Shown here in pieces: positions 1 through 12,129 of a stretch of DNA of 60,990 nucleotides. The notes below the pieces were generated by a model. The model saw nothing but the letters and a program-made list of their open reading frames with translations. It was not told where the DNA came from and searched no databases. The DNA is taken from assembly GCF_014066305.1 (NCBI RefSeq), contig NW_023501152.1, positions 1 to 60,990 of the forward strand, read 5' to 3'. Numbering within the stretch: the first letter of the stretch is position 1; every line of letters begins with the position of its first letter. Source of the DNA: Letharia columbiana. Its lineage: Eukaryota > Ascomycota > Lecanoromycetes > Lecanorales > Parmeliaceae. Position numbers and translations under genes: made by a program.

Positions 1-427
1 CGGCGATTGCCGCTGAAAAGACGCCAGTAAAAAGCTAGAATGGAGTATTTGACAATCCACATGACGATGGCCCAGCAGATCTCACAGGCAAAGTGCCATA
101 AGGGTGAAGAGGCGGTTATGTAGATGGTCGAGCTAAAGCTTATCGCCGTGGCGCAAAGCTGGTAGACACGTGAGCTTGAATTACGCTACCGGGCCATTGA
201 GGAAGTTCATGCGTCTTGATGATTTAGGGAATGCTCACAGTAGCAGGTATCATAAGCCAGTCATCATACCAGAACCCCGCCTTTGTAATTCTTCGAGCAA
301 GGAATCGAAGGCAGACAGTAATAAGCGCCAGGGCCCATGACGTTAAGAGAACAGCTGATATTTCGGGGTATACAAGCGTAAACATAGTTGGGAGATCGTG
401 AAATGCTGTAAGACAGACTGGTCTCAA
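1..427 (-). CDS. PTH11-like / fungal rhodopsin-domain membrane protein, 5' part only
   Basis: N-terminal part of a seven-helix fungal receptor-like protein (Fung_rhodopsin family; PTH11-type proteins sense surface or nutrient cues at the plasma membrane). Exon 1 is 427-239 and exon 2 is 158-1, joined in phase 0 across an 80-nt intron (donor GTGAGC at 238, acceptor CAG at 161-159). Exon 1 gives the first helix followed by the family signature AGFWYDDWLMIP-like stretch (Trp-Tyr-Asp-Asp). Exon 2 gives the next helices and ends with KYSILAFYWRLF, the usual K..IL.FYWRLF motif. The gene continues beyond base 1, so length and C-terminus are unknown. The start at 427 is the first ATG in frame; the ATG at codon 15 is a possible alternative. 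A second, different family member lies at 39974-41773. Family call is strong; the ligand is unknown. Confidence 0.85.
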
Positions 428-3400
428 GCTACAAAGAAGTAGCTAACATGAATCGAAGAAAAAAAAGATCGAGGAGGGAGCTGTGAGGCATTGAATCACA
501 AGGCTATGCGTTTGCGGCTGAGCCATGCATTGCGCTCTATGTGAAACGAGACGTGCGTCTTTCCTGCATGGTCGAAGACGTATGGCGCCGCCGGCAAGCA
601 AACGGTCTCGTATATTCAGGGTTTAGTCCTTGAAAGTGACAAATCATCTTCTCTCTGTAAATCATCGCTGGCTGTTGGCCGCTTGTTTATGATGTCTGGT
701 GCTGAAAAAGTTGAAGTCGTGATTAAAGAGACCGGGTTAATATGTACAGAACGGTCCTTGACCAAAGGTCTTGGCAGTCCTCAATCCCCTCAATCTGTGG
801 GCGCAACCCCTTTTCTCTACATGTACACCCTCCAAAATAGAACCTTGTACCGCTCGAATCATCGTCAGTACCTGAGTTCCGGTAGTTTTCAACACAATCT
901 CCGTAGGCGTCTTTCCAGTTTCATCTTGCTATCTATAGAGTGCGACCCTCGTGAACAGAATCCTCGCTTCCTTTCCAAAACCCTTTCTGTAATACACCCG
1001 CTTGCATACTCCTCTGTTTCGCTGGATCTTATACAGGCGCGTCCACCACTTTTCAACAAGACATAGGGTTACGCGAAACGTACGTTGGGAGAGAACAAGT
1101 GTCGCGATGTTGGGCCGCATCGCAAAGTGCTCCTGAAGAACTATTGCGAATCCTGCGCTAACGAATTTTGGGGGGAGGCGAGGGGTGAAAAAGGGGGAAA
1201 GGTGTACAAACAGAAAGTAGAGCGTACGATTAGCTCTAGCCTTCTCCGATATCTCACTTGTACCTTCTGAAGCACAATGGCTATAGAAACTACACAATCC
1301 CTTCAGCCTTTCTGTAAGGCTTCGGCTAGTCTATTCAAGCCAGCCTCGACACTACAGAAACATGGATGCATATCTTCTTCTCAACGCTAACGCTGACCCC
1401 ATGAGCTATGTGTACGTTTCCAAATCCGTCTACCATTTGGCAATAGATGATACGTGGCAACGCAAGCTGGCAGTCGAGACTCCATTTTCGATTCACCCTT
1501 TTGCCCTCCACCTCACCGGACCAAGGCGTTAAAGGATCAACTCTGTCAATTTATTTTAGTATTACTTCGACTGCGGAAGACCGTTGTGTACCGCTTCTTT
1601 CTTATCTAATCTCATCGAATCTCGATAGGCAACGTTGAGCTCAGCAACAGCCTCTTTGTTCATCCACGACTAAGATGCTCATAATTTTCGCCCGTACTCA
1701 AGACACCCACTGATCCGGACATCGATCTGGGTGCCTGAGTTGATCCAGGTCGAAGCTACAGATAATCCGCTGTCTGTCTAGATGCATAACTCTGCAGAAT
1801 AATCGTCCATACGACATCGAGGCCTGATATCAAAACGACTGAAAATGTCCTCAAAGAAGAATGGCGCCGATTTTACCCATAAAAACAAGCTAGGACACGA
1901 ATGGCAGTCCGGGAAGGCACGATCTGAAACCCTGAGACCAAGTCTAGGTATTCATGAAGTCCAACAAAAATAATGATGTCGGGCTAAACACTTCAAACAT
2001 TAGCTCTCATTCCTCAGACCAGTCTAGACCATTGAATTATAGCTTCGAACTTGTCCATGGGCTATTAACCCGAACCATTCTGGACCAGTACTCCGCGAGT
2101 GCCTTGGGCGCCTTGCCCGAGATCGTCTTTTCCCCCAAAATTTGTTATCTGGAAACTTTCACAGGGAAGAGTATCGTTGCAAACTCAATTCTAGCGACAA
2201 CACCTGATCCAAAGCCGTCACTATCTCTGACACACCTTCTATTAGCTTTGGATCATGCCTCTTTCTCCGCCCAGTAATGCCGAACGGCTACCCCGAGCCA
2301 TGGTTTCTCAATTTCTACGCTTTATTCATGCTCGACTTCTAGGCGCCTTTCTGATTTAAGTGCTAAGAACTAGCTGTCGCCCGCTTTGTGCCGAGGCAGC
2401 CTAAAGCCATGCCGGTATAGCCTGCAATAAAGCTCTGGCCTGGTGAGTCCAAATTGATGACCCTTCAACCTCAGGGCAGAGAAAATTGATCATAATGTGG
2501 GCTTGCGAAAATCGTAAGTCCTATTTACTACCATCTTCTCAAACTCGACTACCAGAAACTTGATTGTTATATTTCCAGTGTACCGTATCGAAACACAACA
2601 GTAACATATGAGACGTCTTCCTGTGCTGAGTATTATCACAATTTTGTGTCAGCATTCTCATGCGTAAATAAAGATTTGAGTAACAGGACATGCCTTCGGA
2701 ACCAGAAGGCGGTAAAATAGGGAAGTTGTTTCTCCAACGTGTCTCACGACCCCAAACCCAGTCGCAACCAGGAAAAGATAACTCCGGGAAGAGCCTTACT
2801 ACGTACATTCGGAATTACCATTGCTTGAAGAAGGCACGAAGCCCGGGTTAATGACATAGATCTCAGAGGTGGGAGCAGGGTTTCGCTCTAATACTATGTC
2901 TTGTGGTTTAAGGTTTGGTATAAAACAGGGAAGAACAAATTTGAAATGTGCGTACCTGTGGAGGCTTCGGGGTCAGTGTCTCTTCTTTATGGCATATTCG
3001 AGTAGTGGAAGAGCTCTAGAGAAGTAAAACGATCCTTCTATTCCCCAAACATGTCTTACAGCTTCAAAAGTGGTATGTAAGAGAAAGAAATGCTCCAAAA
3101 TGTCTAAGGGCCCGGTCTGTTGCAGCCGACGCACTAGGCCAGCTTTGCCCATAACATCTGCTTCTCCGCCAGACCCAAGCAGTATACTGAGTGTGATCCT
3201 CCGGACAGAGCGAGCGTATCCATGATGAGCCCGGCGAAGCGAGTGTCTTGGCTTGGTTGCTCGAGTGCCTGGTTCCTGTGGTCAATGCATCAGTCCATGG
3301 CGGTTAGAAGTGAATCTCGGCCACTTAGCGCCATGATCGAACGCAGAATCTTTTTCTACTCGCTAGCGCGTCTATCTGAGGATCCTAAGAGAGTTGCATT

Positions 3401-3724
3401 CTCTTTTAACGTGATGAAATCTTACATCAACACCTCCGTTAGCGTCTTGGCATGGCCTATCTTGAAGGGACCATAGCACTCAGATAATAACGACAACTCC
3501 ATCATTCAACTCGTTGGAACATGCTCCCAGCCTTGTGGTAGGGCTAGCCACCTAACACTTTATATAGTGGGTTTCACAGCCATTCTACTTCTTCTTGATA
3601 ACAAACAACTTTCACACCACATTCCAATACAACATAACATTGAACCAGACTCCCCAATTACCCAGAGACATTTCGTGGACAGAAGTAAAGGCAATAGCAG
3701 CAGGATAACTCACGACAACCAGTC
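428..3724. other. Intergenic stretch, no supported gene
   Basis: Both strands hold only short open frames without recognisable domains or consistent splice structure. A TATA-like sequence (TTATATAG, about 3559-3566) lies roughly 160 bases upstream of the oxygenase ATG at 3725 and could belong to its promoter. Nothing else is supported. Confidence 0.5.
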
Positions 3725-5249
3725 ATGCCAGCCGCCAAAAAAGGACTAGCCAAGGGAAAAGTCGAAGAGCCGAGCCTACTGGATCAGCTTATCGGCGCTG
3801 TTTCGGCCCAGAAAGCTGCTTTTTGCTGTGGAGGGGAAGTTCAACTCTCTAACAATGAAGAAAATCTGTTGAGCCGCTTCGAGAACTTGACCTATGACGA
3901 CGGCAAAGCTACCTCCGCCTCTATCGTGCTTCGCTGGGATCTTCCCAGTGGCAAAACGGTCCGCAAATTGGCACTGCCACCTTCCGAGGCTGCTGATGGC
4001 GCAGCTGTCATCGAAGGGCTCTTAAAGCATTGTACACCTGCGACATTCGGCAAGGCTGGAGAAGAAGTCCTCGATGAGTCTTACCGCAAGGCTGCGAAGC
4101 TTGACGCGCATCAATTCTCCACCAACTTCAACCCACACGACGTTGGCATTGTCGACGCCATCTCGCAGATACTCTTGCCTGGCATCGCGAAGCCGTTTGT
4201 GGATGGGAAATCAACATTCGAAGACAATTTGGGTGTCGCAGCTGAGCTCTATAAGCTCAATGTATGTTCAGAAGCATCACCCGATCTATTGGTATCGAAA
4301 TCAACATGGATACTTGCTGACACCCAAGCAACATAGATCTACTCCGGCCCTTCTGGAAAATTCCGTGCCCACGTCGACACTCCTCGCGGTGCCAAGCAGT
4401 TCGGCTCATTGGTAATCTGTCTACCCTATCCTCACGAAGGCGGTCAACTACGCGTCGCTCATCAAGGCCTAGAGACGATCTTCGACTGGGGCCAGAAGGA
4501 AGCAAACAAAATCCAGTGGGCAGCTTTCTACAGTGACTGCGAGCATGAAGTATTGGAGGTCAAGAGCGGCCACCGCATTACCCTGACATACAACTTGTAT
4601 GTGCGTGAGCGTCTTGGCGGTGTCATGCGTCAAAACACATCAGTCAACCTGAAACAATACGCGCTCTCCAATAAGTTCATTGATGCGTTAAAAGCGCCAG
4701 ACTTCATGACCAAGGGTGGCGTGCTGGGGTTCTACTGCCAACACGCATACGCTCACACAAACGATAATCACCGCAACCGTCTCCCGTATGCTCTCAAAGG
4801 TATCGACGCCGTCTTCTACTCGACATTTTACCACTTGGGACTAGATGTCGAGGTACGGCCAGTGATGAAAGGTATGCCGGACGAAGATGACCGCAAATTG
4901 CGAAAACAGCTCCAAGGCGCCGAGTTGGTTGGTGCTAAACTCCACGGCGTGATTCTAAGTGACGTCGGTGGCTGTGAGGACGAAGGTTCAGCAACGATGG
5001 TATGTCGACTGGACAATCAACCTAACATGAAAATGCTGACTGGGGGTTCAGATTGTTAAGTCGAAATGGCTTTCGGAGTGGTACAAGGGTATCGTCTGGT
5101 TCAACGAGCCAGGACCGCGCGAGCTGGCTATGGTTCACATGGCATACGGTAATGAGCCGAGTCTGGAGTGGCATTACTCATCAGCCGCTATACTCGTCAA
5201 GGTTCCGGCATCTGGATCAGAGTTGAGGGACAAAGTGACCAAAGGTTAA
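3725..5249 (+). CDS. 2OG-Fe(II) oxygenase (prolyl-4-hydroxylase-like fold)
   Basis: Predicted non-heme iron, 2-oxoglutarate-dependent dioxygenase of a widespread uncharacterised fungal family. Three exons: 3725-4261, 4337-4999 and 5052-5249, all joined in phase 0 (introns 75 and 52 nt, donors GTATGT, CTGAC-type branch points), giving 465 residues. Exon 2 carries the whole catalytic core. The segment FRAHVDTPR supplies the H-x-D iron ligands (about His191 and Asp193). The downstream YSDCEHEVLEV supplies the distal iron His (about 249), and SGHRITLTYNLY contains the Arg (about 259) that normally binds the 2-oxoglutarate carboxylate. All four residues are present, so an active enzyme is expected. 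The N-terminal ~170 residues are a family-specific helical region. No signal peptide is seen, suggesting a cytosolic or nuclear enzyme. The substrate is unknown and the neighbours give no hint. Confidence 0.88.
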
Positions 5250-6036
5250 AGCAGCAATCGCCGGGAAGACCTAGTTCAATAGATCCAAGATCAGATTAGC
5301 TTCCAGATCGAATACTAGACCGACTGTAGATCAGTATGAATCGGAGAGACTCATGATGTGATACTTGCCGATTGGTGAAGCCCTGAGAGTGCGACCTGAC
5401 ACAACATAGCGGCTCTGTTAGGGTCGCGCGCCCATTGTTGATCGGAAGCATTCGTCCCGCGAATGGCCGCTCTCTTCAATGGGTCAGAGAATAATTAGTC
5501 GATGCATGAAAATCGAAACCAGCGCATTCGGAATACCGCCGAGTGTGATTTTCACGATGCATAAGAGACACCATCCTGCCTTCCCACTGGATTCCTAGAT
5601 AAAAGCCATCAACGCAGGAAATTGACAGTCGTCCAGCCAAGGAGCCCAGAAGGGGGAAGTGATTATCCGATGGCGCTAGTATCCCTTACATTACCAACAC
5701 CTGCAAAGATTCCATTAGTTGTCGTTTCATTAGAAATCTACGATCAGCACTTGTTCATGGTAATTAGAGAGAAATATTCATTTTCGCTACCGCAGATGTC
5801 AACTTCGACCCCTTGCTGGTCTCACACTTCCCTGGAGTGAAATTCGGTCATTATTCGACATTTCATATTCATCAAGTCATCCTCTATCCGCGCTGCGATT
5901 TCCTTGAAATAAAGCAAGCTACTTACCATCCCCTCATTAACGTTGGAGCATCACCAAATCACATAAATTTCGTGCAGCTGACAACATTATAATCCTCCGG
6001 GCTCGCAATCCAGCGAGGCCTCTCGATGGATCCATG
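5250..6036. other. Intergenic stretch, nothing seen
   Basis: Space between the 3' ends of the convergent oxygenase and Argonaute genes. No coding signal, repeat or RNA gene was recognised. Confidence 0.5.
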
Positions 6037-9000
6037 TCAGATGTAGAACATCTTGTCCCTTGGCGGAAAATTGATCTCCACCTTATCTTTCCTTTTCGGC
6101 TTTTTCATTTCTGCCGGTGTTCCTGGTTTCTGCGCTTCCGACTTCGGTCCCGGCTTCTTCCCTTTGGCTTTCGACTGTGCGAGTCGTTCTTTGGGTCCCT
6201 TTTCTTTCACCTTGCCTCCAGCTTTTCCTTTTGGAAGCTTCTCTTCCGCTTTTCCTCCCTGTTTGGCTTCCGTTTTGACTTCTGCTTCCTTTCCTTCCGC
6301 CTTCGACGACCCCCCCGTTGCTGCTTTCTGGCTAGCGGCCATTCTTTCCTCAAACAACTTGGCCTTCTCCTTCTTTGTCAAACTAGCCGTTAAATCTGGC
6401 GTTTTTGCCTCTGTAGGTGGCAGATTTGTCTTCAACGCATCTCCCTTTCTGCCGGGTGCCGTGGAGCCAGGCCCTGGTTTATTCGGGGTGTATTTACTGA
6501 ACCCTGGCGTACCCTACGCGTTCGGTCTTTGATTGCTTGGTCCTTGCTTACTTGGTGCCGGTCGATTCGGTATCTGGCTTCCGGACCCATGGCCTCAACT
6601 TGCCGATTGTGCCTCGGCTCGACTTTCTTAAGGCTTGCCGCCGTCATCTCCTATCGTTGAGCTGGTGTCGGAGATGTCATCGTCGCAATCCCCGTAGCAG
6701 CGACTTCTCTCGCGCGCGAGATCCGCGTAGTAGACCGGTGGTGGTATGTTGACCGGACCCGTCGATCGTCCAAATAGATAACACATTTCGTAGGCTAACT
6801 TGTGCAAATAACCCGAAATCTTGACAGTTGCGCCGACGAACTCTTTTGTGAAGATTGCGTTATGCAAGACGAAGTAATGAGCAGGGCACGCTGTGCCTAG
6901 GAGTGCGTGGTGTGATTGAAGAAAGAAGTCCCAGTTGCGGGCGTCGGTAACACCGGTGTCGACAACTCTGAAGATCCGTTGCAATTAGCCACGTTCTGTC
7001 AGTAAATGTAGGAACGTTGAGGGGGAGGGGAAATATGCATGGACGATCTCTTTCTTCTAGGACACAGCGAAGGACTTAATTCCTCGATTTCCAGGTATCC
7101 CTACGTGCCAAATTCAAGATTTGTACAGTTTCCTGCCACGGTCTTTCTGAAGATTCGGGTGTGATGACGTTTGCCAACGATAATGAGCGTGATCTTGGGA
7201 GGATCTCTGCCTCTGTACTTGACCTGGCAGGTGTTTCTTATTCTTCCCAATTCTTTTTCGAGTACTGTCTTATACTGACTCTCCGAAACGCCGTCACGAT
7301 AGATCAGAAGATTGTCGGGAAGCGAATTGGCGTGGTCACTTTCCCATAGTTCCAGGCGAGTCGTACGCATCGATCCCAGCAGGTCGACCATTTCTTTACC
7401 AGCCGTGTTGATCCGAAGATGTATCGGCCACTGTGCGAGCTGGTTTTTCTCTACATTAGCCCTTTCTTGCACCTGGGAGATAAGTGAGAACGGGAAAGGG
7501 TTACCTCGTTGTCAACATTGGCTACCATGGCTGCCACACTCAGTGCTGTCCGTTTGGCTGGACCTGGGGACGGGTGTGTCACATCTATACCGATGACCAT
7601 AGTGTTTTCGTAGAGCGGTCTTTGATTTTCAAGGATGTGATTGATCCCTCCGAGCTTGAGGTTGATTTTCAAAGCAACGTTGGCAAATACCGATTCGCCT
7701 TGGGATCCTTTGTAGAACTTCCTCTGCTCACCCAAGACACATACAGTGTTGGTCCCGCATTTGATGACGCCTATCTTTCTCAATGTGGTTGTATGTACTT
7801 GCGTCACTGTCGGGCAAGACGATTATGAGAAAGCAGATATCCTGCTCCACACAGCGGTCGAACTCCCGGTTAATAGCATCTTCGTGCCCTTCATAGATCG
7901 TCTGCCGCCCCAAATGGACTGATTTATCGAGTTTGTTTCCGCAAAGGTAGTTTCTAAGGGTGGCAAGAAAACTGCGAAAGCTTTCGTCGAAAGTGCTTTG
8001 CTCGCCCCTACGCAGATCTCGGGGTTAGTGTAGCTCTCTTTGGGTAACAGACCGAGAAACGTCTGAAGAGCAGAGACATCCTTTCGCTGCCGAAACGTGG
8101 CAAGTCACCTAAGTAACAAGACAACTCCGAAGGAGTGAAAGAACTTTCTGCTACCAAACCTGGATTGTGGCCCTAATATGCTACCAAGAAGGAAGAATTT
8201 ACTTCAAAAAGTACGTACCTCAAATCCTTTTCATCTCGGGTAATTCTCAGAATACCCCACTTCTCCAACTGCCCTGGTTTGAACACTTTTGACACGCCTC
8301 TAAGATTCCAGCGACCTTTTTCGTCAATTACACGGGCCGTGGAATCTTTCTGGTAGCTGACTGCTGGCTGTTCCAAGAGACGACCTTGAACAGTGACCAT
8401 GCCGGAAACTAAGGAAATCCCGAAAGATATCTGCTGAAGTCAGCCTCTGAACAAAATCATAACCAAATACAGGGACCATTTACAAGTGTATCACTATTGT
8501 CATCTGGGCCAGGAACTCTGAAGGCGTCTGCGTTGATGGACCTTCCGGTCTCCTCAGACGCACGTCTGGCGTATTCAATCATGTCGGCGATTTGGGTAGA
8601 GTCAAGTTTCCTTTTAACCATCTAACCCGGAACTATGGTGCACACATGCGTCTCGCAAGAAGGTCGGATGGATTTTATCTCCCACATTAACCACAGGGTA
8701 TGCGAAGTTTCGAATGGGCGGCTCGTATCCTATAAAATGTCATAAACTTCAAAAGCCGATGTCGGAGAGAAGTGCTCTTTTTCGCCCAGTAGGTCGCGAC
8801 GGTGTAAGCCTGTTCGTCTTCCTTGTGATAGAGTTCGACATCTTTGGGCCCATCATAAGGACGTGCAAGCCCAAACATGGTCTGAAGCAACCGCACTTGG
8901 TTGCCCTTGTCGTCTTTCAGGTGGTTGGATTCAACTCGCAGACCTTGAATGGCTTTCACAAGCCTCTTGAAGTGCTCTGGAGAGGGACTCCGATTAGAGG

Positions 9001-9805
9001 GGATGGACATGGCGAAAAGGTGCTCGAGAGGTCCGGATTTGTAGAAAGCGCCACAACAAGCGTTACAGTTGACCAATGTGCGACCCGTGGTACCTCGAGG
9101 ACTGGCGAAGAAGCCTCGGACGCCTTGCAGATAACTCGGGGTATCCCTGGGACTCTGTAGCGGGAATCTGTTGAGGTTTGTTGGTTCCTGGGGGAAACAT
9201 TTGCCACGTTTCGGCGTCGCGATTTCTAAGGATAACTTTCCGTAGTGGCCGAGAATGATATCGAGAGCCTGAATGATAGGTAATGTGTTCTCATATGCCT
9301 CTTTCCTTTGGGTCCTAGATGCCAAAGAGTTCAAAAGGTCGGATACGCAAAGTAGACAGTTGTCTTTGTGGGTCCTCTGGAATCGAGTGGCCTTCTTCCG
9401 TGGTTTGGTCTCGTTTCCCGCCCAGAGTTTGAATCAGCCCGTTTGCATTTGACTGCTCTCAAGCTTCTTGCATGATATCAGCAACTTACTAGAATCTGTG
9501 GCAATGTCGGATTCGATTTCGTTGAAGGTTGAAAGGTTCAATGCGCATCGAATGACCTGCACCAACTTCTTTCCCTCGGGATCGCTTATCTCTTTGTCTG
9601 TTTGATCAGACCCGTTCGGAGGAAAAGCCTCGAAAGCCATGTTATAGAGGTAGAGAACCAGATCCCGCTTGTGCAATTGCATCGCAAAGTAGTTTGCCCA
9701 CAACTGAACGCTCTCCTGGATGCTTGGGTTCCCAAGGTCGAGTCGAATGGGGAAGAGGCCTTCGTCTACGTCAATGGTCTTGATACGAGCCAAGGAACTC
9801 CCCAT
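6037..9805 (-). pseudogene. Argonaute (QDE-2/Ago1 type), disrupted by stops and frameshifts
   Basis: Argonaute is the small-RNA-guided slicer of fungal RNAi/quelling. Recognisable in order on the minus strand: N domain (from 9805, LWANYFAMQLH), linker/ArgoL1 (about 9150-9000, TGRTLVN then GAFYKSGPL), PAZ (about 8950-8630), linker 2 (8400-8200, WNLRGVSKVFKPGQL), and PIWI (about 8030-6700). PIWI keeps a full D-E-D-D tetrad: GIDVTHPSPG (Asp near 7585), AGKEMVDLL (Glu near 7394), YRDGVSESQY (Asp near 7295), PVYYADLARE (Asp near 6723). The frame closing at 6037 ends in MFYI, the usual Argonaute C-terminus, after a Lys/Glu/Pro-rich insertion. Lesions: in-frame TGA 9436-9434, TAG 8624-8622, TAA 6630-6628, TGA 6597-6595 and TAG 6516-6514; frame breaks in PAZ (about 8700 and 8650) and near 7815. 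Several introns splice cleanly (for example 53 nt with donor GTAAAT in linker 2), which confirms the gene identity. Sequencing error is the main alternative. Confidence 0.85.
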
Positions 9806-11737
9806 GGCTTGATTTTGACGTCACCGCTCTCCGGAGCGCTGTTCAGCGCATGTCATTTAGATCCGGTTAATAGATCACCGCGGTAGACGTAAGTTGAGAA
9901 TAGATGTCCCGGGACAGATCTGAAGGTCTTTTCTTCTACTGAAAAGAGCGAATCTCACACAAGAGAGAGCTGTTTGAAATAACCCAACTTTGTTTGCTAG
10001 ACTGACCAAAAATTGACATCTACGCAAAGCCAGCAACGGGGACAAACTGCAAAGAGCAAATGGGAGACAGCACATGCAAACGAGCAATCATCGCAATCTG
10101 GTACTGCAGGTACGCGAGAACGTGACAGCTCGCACAAGACAAATCGATGGGCCAAAATTTGGGAGACAGTGGGGCATACTCTACAGGAAACGCATTGGTT
10201 CAAAGGCAGCGACCAGCCAAATTTGACAGAAGAGCTCTTCATGCCCTGTTTGAGGTGCATGTCCAGTCGAGCACAGAGCCTGGATGATCTCAAACGCCAT
10301 GTCTTTTGTTAGGTTCGATTCGCATGGACAATTCGTTCTGGACAGGGATATTCAGCCGTAGGTTGCCTTTTGAATACCCCTGTGAATCATCTTATGGTGC
10401 CAATATGCTTGGTTCTTATGACAGGCAAGCACCGTTCTGTGAGCCCGCCGCTGGATGAGACGTCGAGCAGAGACTGACTCGGAGACTATGACTGAGATGC
10501 AAAAGGATATGACCGTTGCCGCAGGGATTGATGGTAAAAATTTGAGTGTGAAACGTGCTCGGAAGCTCTGCTGCTGACTTCATGTCACTGCGAGGTCCCT
10601 TCAGTTAGATTAAGGCTTGAAAAGGATATCGACTGGGGTTTGCCAATTGTAGCTGGACATGGTTGCGAGCTAATTTTACAGGGTCTGCTGGGGAGGCGTA
10701 TGATAACCCTGGGAGGCCATATGTTTGATCCGCTGAGCCGGGAAAGGGAAGTATGCAGCCCTATAACAAGGCTGCATGCGAGTATTTCGCATCCCTGCGC
10801 ACGCATGTCGAGCCTGGCCCTGCACAATTTGGAATGCCACGCCGGCTTAAAACTCAATCCTACCCCTACCCCTCAACCATATTTGCCGTCCAATCGAGTT
10901 CCACACACGGCCTCGGCTTAGCAGTCTTCACCTCGTATCACCATGGCCCTTCAGCCAAAACGGCAGCGCTTGCTCTTCCGTACCGAACCACCAATGGGAA
11001 GGACGAATACCATGAGCAGATCATTGCGCTTGATGCCATTCGAGCACTTATTGAGTACTAGCCACGTGGAAAATGCAAGCATCAAGTCCACCCGAGAAAA
11101 CAGCGCAGGCGATGGCCGTTAGGAATGGCGGAGGGTCGACAATCCTGTGCCTTAGTGAAGAGGCCATCAATCTCCTCCGTATCGAATTCAAATGCGAGCC
11201 TGGACGGTGGAATTTGAGGCGCTGCTTGGTAGTCGCCTCGGAGAAAGGGAGAAAAGCTTAATCGCGAAGACGTCAGGGGGTTTGGAAGAGTTCATGTCAG
11301 CTGTTTGTTAGGCGTGCAATCTGCTGGCCTTGGAAGTGATGGGCGCTGTTTTCATTCCAAATCTCGGACCACCTCTTCCAATTCCGGCTCTCTTTGCAGG
11401 TATCGTTTGACGGGTAAGAGCTCACTTGAAGGCCTGGGAAGCTTCGGGACATGAACTAGTCGAATGCATCCGTTGCGTTGATTGTTATGCTGGACATGCA
11501 AACCAATGACTCGATGGGTCCGGGAAAAGGATTGGAGACGCGAAAACCCGCTCAACGAGGGTGAGGAGTCCCAAGTGTAAGGTTCGTTAGCAACGAAAGC
11601 CTATTGTTTGGAAGCACCACCACGACCGCAAAGATCCTGAAATGCTAAAGATGTCGCGAACGCGTCAAAACATTGAGCTACTAACACAGAGCCGCAAAAT
11701 CAGAGTAACATGACTATGTAACTGAATCGAGTAACGA
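9806..11737. other. Intergenic stretch, no supported gene
   Basis: Short open frames only, none with a domain I recognise. One perfect 8-bp inverted repeat (ATGCAGCC / GGCTGCAT, 10753-10777, 9-nt loop) is present; its significance is unknown. Confidence 0.45.
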
Positions 11738-11935
11738 GCGCTATCCACCCTGGTCAACGAATATAATTGGACGCTTGCTATCCACCCAGGGTATGGAATC
11801 ATAATTTCGACGCATGCAATTCACCAAGGGCAAGGAATATAACTCAACGCTTGCAATCCACCCAGGGCAAGGAATGATAATACGACGCTTGCTATCCACC
11901 CAAGGCAATGAATGAATCATATTTCGACACTCGCG
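11738..11935. repeat. Degenerate ~38-41 bp tandem repeat, about five units
   Basis: Five successive copies of a unit beginning ACGCTTGC(A/T)ATCCACCC, followed by a GGGCAAGGAAT-like half and an A/T-rich tail. Unit starts fall near 11738, 11772, 11811, 11848 and 11886, with a truncated sixth at the end. Copies differ by several substitutions and small indels, so the array is old. A minus-strand open frame (11950-11741) runs through it with a repeated PWVDSKR-like peptide, but I regard that frame as a by-product. It is a minisatellite rather than a CRISPR array, since there are no unique spacers. Confidence 0.75.
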
Positions 11936-12129
11936 TAAGTGCTGGGACAAATGTACCTCCTGACAGCCTCTCTAGTCTCCGCAACGGCAGCCTGTATCTC
12001 ATCGTACGATCCTGCAGAGCTTCAGGTTAGAGCCGGCTTTGAACAAGTAGCGGTTCACGGAGCACGGGCAAAACTCCCATCGGATACGTACCGAAATGCT
12101 CAGCGCCACTGTATGCTCCGTCTTTCTGC

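Noticed and set aside
6053..6532. 159-codon plus-strand frame with hydrophobic stretches
   Set aside because: Mirror of the Lys/Glu/Pro-rich Argonaute tail on the minus strand.
6478..6553. An intron (GTAAGC donor near 6550) to explain the last Argonaute stop
   Set aside because: The candidate introns would be only 38-48 nt without a branch point, and the frame on both sides is the same one carrying the stop. It also cannot explain the TAA at 6630, which lies upstream of any usable donor.
9400..9492. An intron starting at the perfect GTAAGT near 9491 to bypass the Argonaute TGA at 9436
   Set aside because: No acceptor past the stop restores the reading frame, and the bypassed sequence reads like coding N-domain. 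It remains a minor possibility.
10308..10330. GGTTCGATTC, resembling a tRNA T-loop
   Set aside because: Flanking bases do not form a T stem and no D or anticodon arm can be placed upstream.
11738..11935. Possible CRISPR array
   Set aside because: The units are contiguous and degenerate with no unique spacers, and the DNA is from a eukaryote.
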